DNA from: Streptomyces hokutonensis
GTDB lineage: Bacteria; Actinomycetota; Actinomycetes; Streptomycetales; Streptomycetaceae
DNA: 64,000 nucleotides
NCBI RefSeq assembly: GCF_000376565.1
Contig: NZ_BARG01000068.1
Span: 62,001-126,000, forward strand
Direction: 5' to 3'
The notes below the pieces were generated by a model, which was given only the letters and a program-made list of their open reading frames with translations, did not search any database and had not been told where the DNA came from. The translations under genes were made by a program, and so were the position numbers. Numbering within the stretch: the first letter of the stretch is position 1; each line of letters starts with the position of its first letter. This document shows positions 40,756-48,978 of this stretch, in pieces.

Positions 40756-41731
40756 CTTCGGGCTGCGGATCGCGGGCGCGGCGCTTGGCGATGACCGCGC
40801 ACACCATCAGCTGCATCTGGTGGAAGAGCATCAGCGGCAGTACGGCGAGGGAGGCGTGGGCGCCGAACAGGACGCTGGCCATGGGGAGTCCGGAGGCGAG
40901 GGACTTCTTCGAGCCGGCGAACTGGATGGCGATCCGGTCCTCCCGGTCGAAGCGCAGCGCCCTGCCGCCGTACCAGGTCAGGGTCAGCATCACGGCGAGG
41001 ATGACGGCCTCGACGGCGAGCAGTCCGGCGAGGCGCAGGGCGCTGACCTGGTGCCAGATGCCCTGGACCATGCCCTCGCTGAACGCGGTGTAGACGACGA
41101 GGAGGATCGAGGCGCGGTCGACGTAGCCGAGGACCTTCTTGTGCCGGGTGATGAAGCCGCCGACCCAGCGTCGCAGCAGCTGCCCGGCGAGGAACGGCAC
41201 GAGGAGCTGCAGCACGATCTTGACGACGGAGTCGGCGGAGAAGCCACCCGCGTTGCCGCCGAGCAGGGCGGCGGCCAGCAGCGGGGTGATGACGATGCCG
41301 GCGAGTGAGGAGAAGGAGCCGGCGCAGATCGCGGCGGGCACGTTGCCGCGCGCGATCGACGTGAACGCGATCGAGGACTGCACGGTCGACGGGACGAGGG
41401 TGAGGAAGAGCAGCCCCTGGTAGAGGGGGTGGGTCAGGAGCACCGGGACGAGGCCGCGGGCGGCCAGGCCGAGCAGCGGGAAGACGACGAAGGTGCAGGC
41501 CAGGACGGTGGTGTGCAGTCGCCAGTGCTTGAGGCCGTCCAGTGCCTCGCGGGTGGAGAGGCGGGCGCCGTAGAGGAAGAAGAGGAAGGCGATGGCGGCC
41601 GTAGACGCGCCCGAGGCGACATCGGCGCCGGTGCCCCGGGCGGGGAGGAGTGCGGCGACGCCGACCGTCCCGAGGAGCAGCAGGATGTAGGGGTCGATCG
41701 GCATCCGACTGGGCCGTCGCAGGCGTTTCAC
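40688..41731 (-). CDS. Bile acid:sodium symporter (BASS) family transporter
   Basis: A 347-residue protein with about 9-10 hydrophobic helices (PIDPYILLLLGTVGVAALLPA; STAAIAFLFFLYGARLS; TLVPSTVQSSIAFTSIARGNVPAAICAGSFSSLAGIVITPLLAA, the Na+-site crossover helix of the family; IAIQFAGSKKSLASGLPMA). BASS proteins import organic anions with Na+; bacterial members are often linked to pantoate, pyruvate or sulfonates. The 3' end overlaps the convergent gene by 68 bp. It is divergent from a LysR gene that probably regulates it. Confidence 0.9.
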   Translation of the reverse strand: MKRLRRPSRMPIDPYILLLLGTVGVAALLPARGTGADVASGASTAAIAFLFFLYGARLSTREALDGLKHWRLHTTVLACTFVVFPLLGLAARGLVPVLLTHPLYQGLLFLTLVPSTVQSSIAFTSIARGNVPAAICAGSFSSLAGIVITPLLAAALLGGNAGGFSADSVVKIVLQLLVPFLAGQLLRRWVGGFITRHKKVLGYVDRASILLVVYTAFSEGMVQGIWHQVSALRLAGLLAVEAVILAVMLTLTWYGGRALRFDREDRIAIQFAGSKKSLASGLPMASVLFGAHASLAVLPLMLFHQMQLMVCAVIAKRRARDPQPEVTGAAAPTAGSRTAVGTATRSG

Positions 41732-41866
41732 TGTGCTCCACTGTCTCGCTGTACGTCCGCCCGTCCGGCGCGGACCGGTGCCCTCCCCATCGTCCTCCTC
41801 CGCCTCTTGATCGGGAATCCGTCATACCGCTCTGACTGCCATCACGTTTCGCGATGACCGGATACC

Positions 41867-41890
41867 GTGTATGCCATGGTGTATGCCATG
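41867..41890. repeat. Tandem 12-bp direct repeat at the LysR start
   Basis: GTGTATGCCATG occurs twice head to tail, each copy carrying a GTG and an ATG in frame with the LysR gene, so four possible starts are created. A third exact copy lies at 62569-62580. Confidence 0.85.
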
Positions 41891-42757
41891 TACGACCTCT
41901 CTCACCTGCGGACTTTCCTCGCGGTGTCCCAGACGCTGAGTTTCACGCAGGCCGCGCGGCGGCTCGGGCTGCGCCAGTCGACGGTGAGCCAGCATGTGCG
42001 GCGGCTGGAGGACGCGACGGGACGGCAGCTGTTCACCCGGGACACGCACTCCGTGGAGCTGACGGAGGACGGCGAGGCGATGCTCGGCTTCGCGCGCCGG
42101 ATCCTGGAGGTGCAGGAGCAGGCGTCGGCGTTCTTCACCGGCACCCGGCTGCGCGGCCGGCTGCGCTTCGGGGCGTCCGAGGACTTCGTCCTCACCCGGC
42201 TGCCGGAGATCCTGGAGGGCTTCCGGTACGACCATCCCGAGGTCGACCTGGAGCTGACGGTGGAGCTGTCCGGGACGCTGCACGAGCAACTGGCGGCCGG
42301 GAAGCTGGACCTGGTGCTGGCGAAGCGGCGGGCCGAGGATCCCCGGGCTGAACTGGTCTGGCACGACAAGCTGGTGTGGATCGGTGCGGAGCGGCTGCGC
42401 CTGGACGCGGACCGTCCGGTGCCGCTGATCGTCTATCCGCCGCCGGGGATCACCCGGGCGCTCGCCATGGAGGCGCTGGAGCGGCAGGGGCGGGCCTGGC
42501 GCATCGCCTGTACGAGCGGGAGTCTGAACGGGCTGATCGCCGCCGCCCGGGCGGGACTCGGGGTGATGGCGCACTCGAAGGGGCTGGTGCCGCCGGGACT
42601 CGTACGGGTGCCGGAGCGGGTGGGGCTGCCGGAATTGGGCGAGGTCGATTTCGTGCTGGTGCACGGGCGGCGCAGAGTTTCCGCACAAGGTGCGGCCGAT
42701 GCGCTGGCGGCGGCGATTCTTGCGGGTGGGGATCGGCTGCATCGACGCGGTCCGTAA
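41888..42757 (+). CDS. LysR family transcriptional regulator
   Basis: A 289-residue LysR regulator if started at ATG 41888 (MYDLSHLRTFLAVSQTLSFTQAARRLGLRQSTVSQHVRRLEDATGRQLF), the position that fits family N termini. A 12-bp tandem duplication creates extra in-frame starts at 41867, 41876 and 41879. The effector domain follows (LRGRLRFGASEDFVLTRLPEILEGF). Probable activator of the divergent BASS transporter. There is little room for a separate promoter upstream of the duplicated block, so the duplication might also alter the regulator's binding site. Confidence 0.9.
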   Translation: MYDLSHLRTFLAVSQTLSFTQAARRLGLRQSTVSQHVRRLEDATGRQLFTRDTHSVELTEDGEAMLGFARRILEVQEQASAFFTGTRLRGRLRFGASEDFVLTRLPEILEGFRYDHPEVDLELTVELSGTLHEQLAAGKLDLVLAKRRAEDPRAELVWHDKLVWIGAERLRLDADRPVPLIVYPPPGITRALAMEALERQGRAWRIACTSGSLNGLIAAARAGLGVMAHSKGLVPPGLVRVPERVGLPELGEVDFVLVHGRRRVSAQGAADALAAAILAGGDRLHRRGP

Positions 42758-42847
42758 TACCGGCGGCATCAGCGTTCCATTGCGGGCGATTCAGATGCTG
42801 AATTCCGCGAGGGCGTGCAATGAAAGCCGTACAAGAAATACCGACGG

Positions 42848-42882
42848 CGGGCGGCGCTGTCGGTCAGGAGCAGCGCCGCCCG
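42848..42882 (-). terminator. Terminator downstream of the DUF3500 gene
   Basis: CGGGCGGCGCTG, an 11-base loop, CAGCGCCGCCCG: perfect 12-bp stem, followed on the minus strand by a T-rich stretch, 9 bp after the stop. It may also serve the convergent LysR gene. Confidence 0.7.
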
Positions 42883-42891
42883 TCATACGGT

Positions 42892-44103
42892 TCAGGAGAA
42901 CGAGAACTCTCCTCCGTAGTCGGTGTCGTGGTCGCGGTAGACGCTGCTGTAGCCGAGTTGGCTGGTGTCGACGACGCCGTCCTCGACCGAGAACTCGATC
43001 CAGACGCCGGGTCCGTCGATGCGTACGTAGTCGCCGGCGGTGTCCAGGTCGGTGGTGCCGGAGTAGGAGATGTAGGTGTCGTCGAGCTCCGACTTGTAGG
43101 TGCTCAGGGTGGCCGCGGCGGTCGTGTCGTCGGCGGCCTCCACCCATGGGGTGATGGCGTCGAGGATCAACTGCTGCTGGTCGTCGGTGAGTTCGCTGCC
43201 CGCGACGCCTTCCTTGGTGGTGGGGAAGTCGCCGTCGTCGTCCGGGCCGAGGACGACGTCGGTGGTGGTGTCGGAGAGCTTCGCCTCGGTCAGCTCGTCG
43301 TCGGTCAGGCCTTCGAGCATCGAGACCAGGCCGTCGTGCATCCCGGACAGGGGTGCGTAGGTGGTGTCGTCGTCGGTCCAGCTGACGGGTTCGACGCCGG
43401 CGAAGTACGGGGTGGTGCCGACGACTTCCCCGTCCTTGTAGGTCAGGTTGACGGCCAACTGGTCGCCGCCGAAGTGCAGTTGCCAGGTGCCGGTGGTGCT
43501 CGGGGTGCCGAGGAAGGCGAGGTAGTAGTTGCCGCTGCCGTAGCTGCTGTCGGTCTCGCCGAGGACGTCGTCGGCCGCGAGGATCTGGGAGATCTGGTCG
43601 TAGCCGGTGTCGCTGCCGGTGCCCGTGGCGGCCTCGACCACGGCCTTGGCCGCGGCGAGTTGGGTGTCGCTGAGCGAGCTGAGTTCGATGCCGACCCGGC
43701 AGGTCGCGCCGCAGGAGAGGTTCGACCAGGCGACGGCGTTGGCCTGGGTGAAGTCGAGGAGTACGGCGGCCTGTTGGTCGTCGTCGAGGGTGTCGAGGAA
43801 GGCGTTGGCGGCGTCGACCACGTCGGAGACGGACGTCCCGGTCCCGGCGGAGTTCGAGGGCACGATCGAGGACGGGCGGGCGGATCCGGGAGTCGACGGG
43901 GAGGCGGATCCGGGGGTGGACTGGGACGGGGACCGGGATCCGGGGTCCGAGGCGGAGGCGCTGCTGGACGGGTCGGACTGGACGGAGGCGGCGTTCGCGT
44001 TGGCGTAGAGCCCGCCGCCGAGGAGCGCCGTCGCTGCCGCTAAGGCGCCCACCACCTTCCTGTGGCGTCCCAGGGACCTGCGGTGAGCGTTTTTGGTCTT
44101 CAA
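42892..44103 (-). CDS. Secreted DUF3500 family protein
   Basis: A 403-residue exported protein from a TTG start at 44103 with GAAGGG 7-12 bp upstream. The signal peptide (RHRKVVGALAAATALLGGGLYANANAA) is followed by a ~45-residue Ser/Pro-rich linker and a DUF3500 domain (VSDVVDAANAFLDTLDDDQQAAVLLDFTQANAVAWSNL ... NYYLAFLGTPSTTGTWQLHFGGDQLAVNLTYKDG ... ELTDDQQQLILDAITPWV). The biochemical role of DUF3500 is unknown; the conserved WxLxFxGHH-like region here reads WQLHFGGD. Codon 21 is TTA (44041-44043), so translation probably depends on bldA. Freestanding gene. Confidence 0.85.
   Translation of the reverse strand: MKTKNAHRRSLGRHRKVVGALAAATALLGGGLYANANAASVQSDPSSSASASDPGSRSPSQSTPGSASPSTPGSARPSSIVPSNSAGTGTSVSDVVDAANAFLDTLDDDQQAAVLLDFTQANAVAWSNLSCGATCRVGIELSSLSDTQLAAAKAVVEAATGTGSDTGYDQISQILAADDVLGETDSSYGSGNYYLAFLGTPSTTGTWQLHFGGDQLAVNLTYKDGEVVGTTPYFAGVEPVSWTDDDTTYAPLSGMHDGLVSMLEGLTDDELTEAKLSDTTTDVVLGPDDDGDFPTTKEGVAGSELTDDQQQLILDAITPWVEAADDTTAAATLSTYKSELDDTYISYSGTTDLDTAGDYVRIDGPGVWIEFSVEDGVVDTSQLGYSSVYRDHDTDYGGEFSFS
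44041..44043 (-). promoter_or_regulatory. TTA leucine codon in the DUF3500 gene
   Basis: Minus-strand GGC GCC TTA GCG inside the signal peptide (codon 21). A bldA-dependence marker. Confidence 0.78.
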
Positions 44104-44277
44104 TTCGATATTCCCTTCAGGGGTCTCGCCCTGAGGACTTCCGATGATTTTTTCCGGCACCGGAAAAGATCTTTGCGGAAATCCCTGCGGCATCGCTTTG
44201 GACGAGCCACATTCGATCGCCGGACACTGTGATTCACGCCTCCGAGTGCTTGGTGTTGAGCATGATTTATCTTGAAC

Positions 44278-45291
44278 TTACTTTGAGGGTGCGCGCGTTG
44301 CGGGCGAGTTGAGCGGAAGCGTCCGGTACGTCAGTTGTTTGACCCGGCGCAGGAACGGGCTCGCCTCCACGTGCCGCACTCCGTCGAGCTGTCCGAGGGG
44401 TCCGCTGAGGTAGTCGTAGAGCCCGGCCGTGTCCTTCACGACGGCCGTCACGACGATGTTGGACGTGCCGGCCGTGGCGGACGCGTAGGCGATCTGGTCG
44501 TGCGTGGCCAGTGCCTCGCCGACCGAGTGGAGTGCCGCGGGGGTCGCCGTGATCCACAGCACGGCGGCACGCTCGTATCCGAAGACCTCGGAGTCGTACT
44601 CGATGTCGATGTACACCGCTCCGGAGCCGATCAGTGCGGCGAGGCGGCGTTTGACGGCGGACTCGGAGCGGCCGGTGGCGCGCTGGAGTTCGGGGTAGGT
44701 GGCGCGTCCGTCGCGTTCGAGTACGGCGATCAGGGCCTCGTCGTCCGGTTCGATGCGGGCGGGGCCCGGTGTCGGCGCCGGTTCGGGGAGCAGGGCGGCG
44801 ATCTGGTCGTCCGCCAGCACTTTGAAGCGGCGGAGCCAGCCCGTGGGGCCGCCGTAGAAGCGGTGCAGCATCTGGTGGGCGCGGATGTCCAGGACGCTGG
44901 GGGTGCGCGGGAGTTTGCCGAGCAGGAGGTCGTCGTAGTCGCCGGGGGTGCGCGGGCGGGTGAGGCAGACGATCTCGGTGCCGCCGGAGGCGAGGCCGAT
45001 CCAGGCGGTGTCGGGGCGTTTTGCGAGGGCGTCGGCGATGTTGAGGGCGTTGTCGGGGGCGCAGCGCAGGCGCAGCATCCACTGGTCCTGGCCGAGGCGT
45101 TCGGCGTCGCGGATGGCGACGACGCGGAGGCCGGCCTCGGCGGTGAGTCGGCGGTAGCGGCGGGCGATCGTCTGGTCGGAGACGCCGAGGACCGCGCCGA
45201 GGCGGCTGAAGGAGGCGCGGCCGTTGATCTCCAGCGCGGTGAGCAGCTGCATGTCGAGCCAGTCGAGGATGTCGGATTCCATCTCCAGCAC
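44278..45291 (-). CDS. Lrp/AsnC family regulator with two HTH-ligand units
   Basis: A 337-residue protein, twice the usual Lrp length. HTH 1 is DWLDMQLLTALEINGRASFSRLGAVLGVSDQTIARRYRRL (about 10-50); HTH 2 is PDDEALIAVLERDGRATYPELQRATGRSESAVKRRLAALIGSGAVYIDIEY (about 182-232). Each is followed by a RAM-like effector domain; the last includes DTAGLYDYLSGPLGQLDGVRHVEASPFLRRVKQL. Internal-duplication AsnC proteins are common in Streptomyces. It is divergent from a DHA2 exporter gene, the likely target. ATGs at 45291 and 45282 are both possible starts. Confidence 0.9.
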   Translation of the reverse strand: MLEMESDILDWLDMQLLTALEINGRASFSRLGAVLGVSDQTIARRYRRLTAEAGLRVVAIRDAERLGQDQWMLRLRCAPDNALNIADALAKRPDTAWIGLASGGTEIVCLTRPRTPGDYDDLLLGKLPRTPSVLDIRAHQMLHRFYGGPTGWLRRFKVLADDQIAALLPEPAPTPGPARIEPDDEALIAVLERDGRATYPELQRATGRSESAVKRRLAALIGSGAVYIDIEYDSEVFGYERAAVLWITATPAALHSVGEALATHDQIAYASATAGTSNIVVTAVVKDTAGLYDYLSGPLGQLDGVRHVEASPFLRRVKQLTYRTLPLNSPATRAPSK

Positions 45292-45399
45292 GGCTGCTCC
45301 TGTCGGATTCCGGCGATGATGTGCCTGGTTCGGCGGTGATCGTCCGGGAGGAGCTCATCGTACGGAGAACTGCGTATCCGGAACAGGGGAGTTGAGGGA

Positions 45400-46899
45400 A
45401 TGCGTACATGGGGGCCGCTGACGGCGGTGTGCCTGGGCACGTTCATGTTGTTGCTGGATGTGACGATCGTGGTGGTGGCGCTGCCGGACATGGCGCGGTC
45501 GCTGCACGCGTCGTTGAGTGATCTGCAGTGGGTGGTCGACGGGTACGCGCTGGCGCTCGCCGCGCTGCTGCTGGGGTTCGGGGCCGCCGCCGACATTCTG
45601 GGGCGGCGGCGGGTGCATGTGGCGGGTCTGGTGCTGTTCGCGGTGGCCTCCCTGCTGTGCGGGCTCGCGGGCGGGCCGGGCGCGCTGGTGGCGGCCCGGG
45701 CCGTGCAGGGGGTGGGGGCGGCGGCGATGCTCGCGACCACGCTGCCGCTGCTGGGCTCGGTGTATCAGGGGCGGCGGCGGTCGGTGGCGCTCGGGGTGTG
45801 GGGCGCGGTCAGCGGCGGGGCCGCGGCGGTCGGGCCGGTGCTGGGCGGGGTGCTCACGGAGGGGCCGGGCTGGCGGTGGATCTTCTTCGTGAACCTGCCG
45901 GTGAGCGTGGCCGCGGTGTGGCTGACGCTGCGGGTGGTGCCGGAGTCGAGGGGGCCGCGCGGGATGCGCATCGACTGGGCGGGAACGGTGGCGTTCGCCG
46001 CCTTCGCGGGCGGGGTGACGTACGCGGTGGTGCGGGCCGGGGAGGACGGCTGGGGTGCGACGCCGACGCTGGCGTCCTTCGCGCTGGCGGCGCTCGCGCT
46101 GGTCTGTTTCGTGCTGGTGGAGCGGCGGGTGGCGCATCCGCTGCTGGATCTGGCGCTGCTGCGGAAGCCTGCGTTCGTGGGGGTGATGGCGGGCGGTCTG
46201 GCCTTCAACGGGGTGGCGTTCGGCGGGATGCCGTATCTGTCGATCTGGCTGCAGACGGTGCTGGGGATGAGCCCGGTGCGCGGCGGGCTGACGCTGCTGC
46301 CGCTGACGGGGGCGGCGGTCGTGGTGTCGGTGCTCGCCGGGAAGCTGCTGCACGGGGTGCCGTCCCGGCTGACGGTCGGCGGCGGGCTGCTGCTGATCGG
46401 CACGGGCTGCTTCTGCCAGGCCGTGCTGGGCGCCGGTTCGGACTGGACGGCGCTGGTGCCGGGGCTCGTGCTGGTGGGTGTCGGTACGGGGCTGGTGGCG
46501 CCGGGGATCGCGGGGGCGGCGCTCGCCGCGGTGCCGGCGGAGCGGGCGGGCATGGCGGGCGGCGCGATGAACACCGTACGGCAGCTGGGGTACGCGCTCG
46601 GTGTCGCCGTGTCCGGGACCGTCCTCACCTCTCGGATGCGGGACACCCTCCCGCACGACGCGGCGCACACACTCGCGGGCGGCGGGGCCGGCGCACTGCG
46701 CGGGGCGTTCTCCGAGCACGCGCTGCGGGCCGCGTTCGCGTCGGGGCTCGACTCGGCGTTCGTGACGGCCGGGTTCGTCGGTACGGCGGCGGGCGCGCTG
46801 GTCCTCGTACTGGTCGGGGCCGGTCGCGCGGAGCGGGGCGGAGTGACGGAATCGGGCCCGCGGGCGCTGAGCGAGGAGGAGACGGCGTCGTCCGGGTGA
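45400..46899 (+). CDS. DHA2 family (EmrB/QacA-type) MFS drug exporter
   Basis: A 499-residue 14-helix proton antiporter. The start LTAVCLGTFMLLLDVTIVVVALPDMARSLHASLSDLQWVVDGYALALAALLL with the D1 motif is canonical for DHA2 pumps; motif A is LGRRRVHVAGL, motif C is GPVLGGVLTEGPGWRWIFFVNLPV. A good ribosome-binding site (GGGGAGTTGAGGG) precedes ATG 45400. Exports drugs or endogenous metabolites. Regulated in all likelihood by the divergent AsnC-type protein 108 bp away. Confidence 0.92.
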   Translation: MRTWGPLTAVCLGTFMLLLDVTIVVVALPDMARSLHASLSDLQWVVDGYALALAALLLGFGAAADILGRRRVHVAGLVLFAVASLLCGLAGGPGALVAARAVQGVGAAAMLATTLPLLGSVYQGRRRSVALGVWGAVSGGAAAVGPVLGGVLTEGPGWRWIFFVNLPVSVAAVWLTLRVVPESRGPRGMRIDWAGTVAFAAFAGGVTYAVVRAGEDGWGATPTLASFALAALALVCFVLVERRVAHPLLDLALLRKPAFVGVMAGGLAFNGVAFGGMPYLSIWLQTVLGMSPVRGGLTLLPLTGAAVVVSVLAGKLLHGVPSRLTVGGGLLLIGTGCFCQAVLGAGSDWTALVPGLVLVGVGTGLVAPGIAGAALAAVPAERAGMAGGAMNTVRQLGYALGVAVSGTVLTSRMRDTLPHDAAHTLAGGGAGALRGAFSEHALRAAFASGLDSAFVTAGFVGTAAGALVLVLVGAGRAERGGVTESGPRALSEEETASSG

Positions 46900-46966
46900 C
46901 GTCGCGCGGGCGGGACGGCGGGGGTGACCGGGTCGTACAGATTCAGTGGAGATTACGGGGCCGAAA

Positions 46967-46983
46967 CCTACGGAACCGTAAGG
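46967..46983. promoter_or_regulatory. Putative TetR-type operator ahead of the acyl-CoA ligase gene
   Basis: CCTACGGAACCGTAAGG, a near-perfect dyad of the TACGG..CCGTA type. It lies 157 bp upstream of the ligase start in a 240-bp gap otherwise without a gene. Confidence 0.4.
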
Positions 46984-47139
46984 ATTTCTGTCCGACCCTT
47001 CCCCTTGTGAGGGCATTTTCCGGCGCTGACCTGTGCGGACGTGAGGACTGCTCTGGTTCCGCCCCCCTCCCGCCCTTCCGCCCGGTGGGGTAGCTTTCAC
47101 CGCGCTGTGGGGAGCGTCGACGAGAGCGGGGAGCGGGGT

Positions 47140-48966
47140 TTGCGCGAGTTCACCAACCCTCCGTTGGCGTTGGCGCCGCCGGTGGGCGGTCTGGCCGACG
47201 TCGTGTTCGAGCGTGCCCAGGAAGACCCCCTCCACGTGTCCCTCGGCCGCAAGGACGAGCAGGACCGGTGGCGGGACGTGACCGCCGCCGAGTTCCGCGA
47301 CGAGGTCCTCGCCCTCGCCAAGGGGCTGCTGGCCCGGGGCGTCCGCTTCGGCGACCGGGTCGCGATCATGTCCCGCACCCGCTACGAGTGGACGCTGTTC
47401 GACTTCGCGCTGTGGACGATCGGTGCCCAGGTCGTGCCGGTCTACCCCACGTCGTCGGCCGAGCAGTGCTTCTGGATGCTGCACGACGCGCAGGTCTCGG
47501 CGGCCATGGTCGAGCACGAGGACCACGCGATGACCATCGCCACCGTCATCGACCGCCTCCCCGCACTGCACCAGCTGTGGCAGCTGGACACGGGCGCCGT
47601 GCAGGAGCTGTACGACGCCGGCGCGCACATCGAGGACGAGGTGGTGCACCGGCACCGCCAGGCCGTCACCCCGGACTCGACCGCGACGATCATCTACACC
47701 TCGGGCACCACGGGCAGACCCAAGGGCTGTGTCATCTCGCACGGCAACTTCATGTACGAGGCGGACACGGTCATCGACCGGTGGGAGTCCGTCTTCCACT
47801 CGAAGAAGGGCGACGAGGCGGCGACTTTGCTGTTCCTGCCGCTGGCGCACGTCTTCGGGCGGATGGTGCAGGTCGCGGCGATCCGCGGCGGGGTGCGTTT
47901 CGGCCACCAGCCGCAGCTCAACGCCGCCGCCCTGCTGCCCGACCTGGTCGCGTTCAGGCCGACGTTCATCCTGGCCGTGCCGTACATCTTCGAGAAGGTC
48001 TTCAACGCGGCCCGCCGCAAGGCGGAGAAGGACGGCAAGTCGGGGCCGTTCGAGAAGGCCGTGGAGATCGCGGTGAAGTACGCGGACGCGGTCGAGGAGA
48101 AGGCCTGGGGCATCGGCCCCGGCCCGTCCGCCGGGCTGCGGATGCAGCACCAGCTCTTCGACAAACTCGTCTACTCCAAGGTGCGGGCCGCCATGGGCGG
48201 CCGGATCCGCAACGCCATGTCCGGCGGGTCGGCCATGGACCGGCGGCTCGGACTGTTCTTCGCCGGGGCGGGCGTGCAGATCTACGAGGGCTACGGCCTC
48301 ACCGAGTCGACGGCCGCCGCGACCGCCAACCCGCCCGAACGCACCCGCTACGGCACCGTCGGCCAGGCGGTCCCGGGTGTGACCGTGCACATCGCGGACG
48401 ACGGCGAGATCTGGCTCAACGGCCCCAACGTCTTCCAGGGCTACCTCAACAACCAGAAGGCCACCGACGAGACCCTGCACGACGGCTGGCTCGCCACAGG
48501 CGACCTCGGTTCCCTCGACGAGGACGGCTATCTCACCATCACCGGGCGCAAGAAGGAGATCCTGGTGACCTCCGGCGGCAAGAGTGTCGCGCCCGGTCTC
48601 CTGGAGGAGCGGGTGCGGGACCATCCGCTGGTCTCGCAGTGCATCGTCGTCGGCAACGACCGCCCCTACATCGCCGCCCTCGTCACCCTCGACCACGAGG
48701 CCGTCGAGCACTGGCTCACCATGCGCGGCAAACCCCGGATGACACCGGCCGAACTGGTGCGGGACGCCGACCTGGAGACCGAGGTGCGGCGCGCGGTGGT
48801 CGCCGCCAACACCCTGGTCTCGCAGGCCGAATCGATCCGCACCTTCCGTATCCTGGCCCAGCCCTTCACCGAGGAACACGGCCTGCTGACCCCGTCCCTG
48901 AAGCTGAAGCGCAAGGCCATCGAGAACGCCTACGCCAACGAGGTCGAGGCGCTGTACCGGGCCTGA
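47140..48966 (+). CDS. Long-chain fatty acid-CoA ligase (AMP-forming)
   Basis: A 608-residue acyl-adenylate-forming enzyme. The P-loop is IIYTSGTTGRPKGCVISHGN, the A5-like motif YEGYGLTEST, the hinge/A8 region GWLATGDLGSLDEDGYLTITGRKKEILVTSGGK, and the catalytic Lys lies in the LTPSLKLKRKAI block. Length and the insert RRKAEKDGKSGPFEKAVEIAVKYA match bacterial FadD15-like ligases. TTG at 47140 (LREFTNPP) matches the MREF start common in the family and has a purine-rich site before it; GTG 47107 is an alternative. It activates long-chain fatty acids with CoA at the membrane. Upstream TetR-like dyad suggests acyl-CoA-responsive control. Confidence 0.9.
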   Translation: MREFTNPPLALAPPVGGLADVVFERAQEDPLHVSLGRKDEQDRWRDVTAAEFRDEVLALAKGLLARGVRFGDRVAIMSRTRYEWTLFDFALWTIGAQVVPVYPTSSAEQCFWMLHDAQVSAAMVEHEDHAMTIATVIDRLPALHQLWQLDTGAVQELYDAGAHIEDEVVHRHRQAVTPDSTATIIYTSGTTGRPKGCVISHGNFMYEADTVIDRWESVFHSKKGDEAATLLFLPLAHVFGRMVQVAAIRGGVRFGHQPQLNAAALLPDLVAFRPTFILAVPYIFEKVFNAARRKAEKDGKSGPFEKAVEIAVKYADAVEEKAWGIGPGPSAGLRMQHQLFDKLVYSKVRAAMGGRIRNAMSGGSAMDRRLGLFFAGAGVQIYEGYGLTESTAAATANPPERTRYGTVGQAVPGVTVHIADDGEIWLNGPNVFQGYLNNQKATDETLHDGWLATGDLGSLDEDGYLTITGRKKEILVTSGGKSVAPGLLEERVRDHPLVSQCIVVGNDRPYIAALVTLDHEAVEHWLTMRGKPRMTPAELVRDADLETEVRRAVVAANTLVSQAESIRTFRILAQPFTEEHGLLTPSLKLKRKAIENAYANEVEALYRA

Positions 48967-48978
48967 ACTCCCCCCGTC

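Noticed and set aside
45355..48879. Very long open frame (about 1170 codons) on the minus strand opposite the DHA2 exporter and acyl-CoA ligase genes
   Set aside because: High-GC codon bias makes the opposite strand open. Its product is rich in Arg, Gly, His and Gln without domains, while the plus strand encodes two recognisable proteins.
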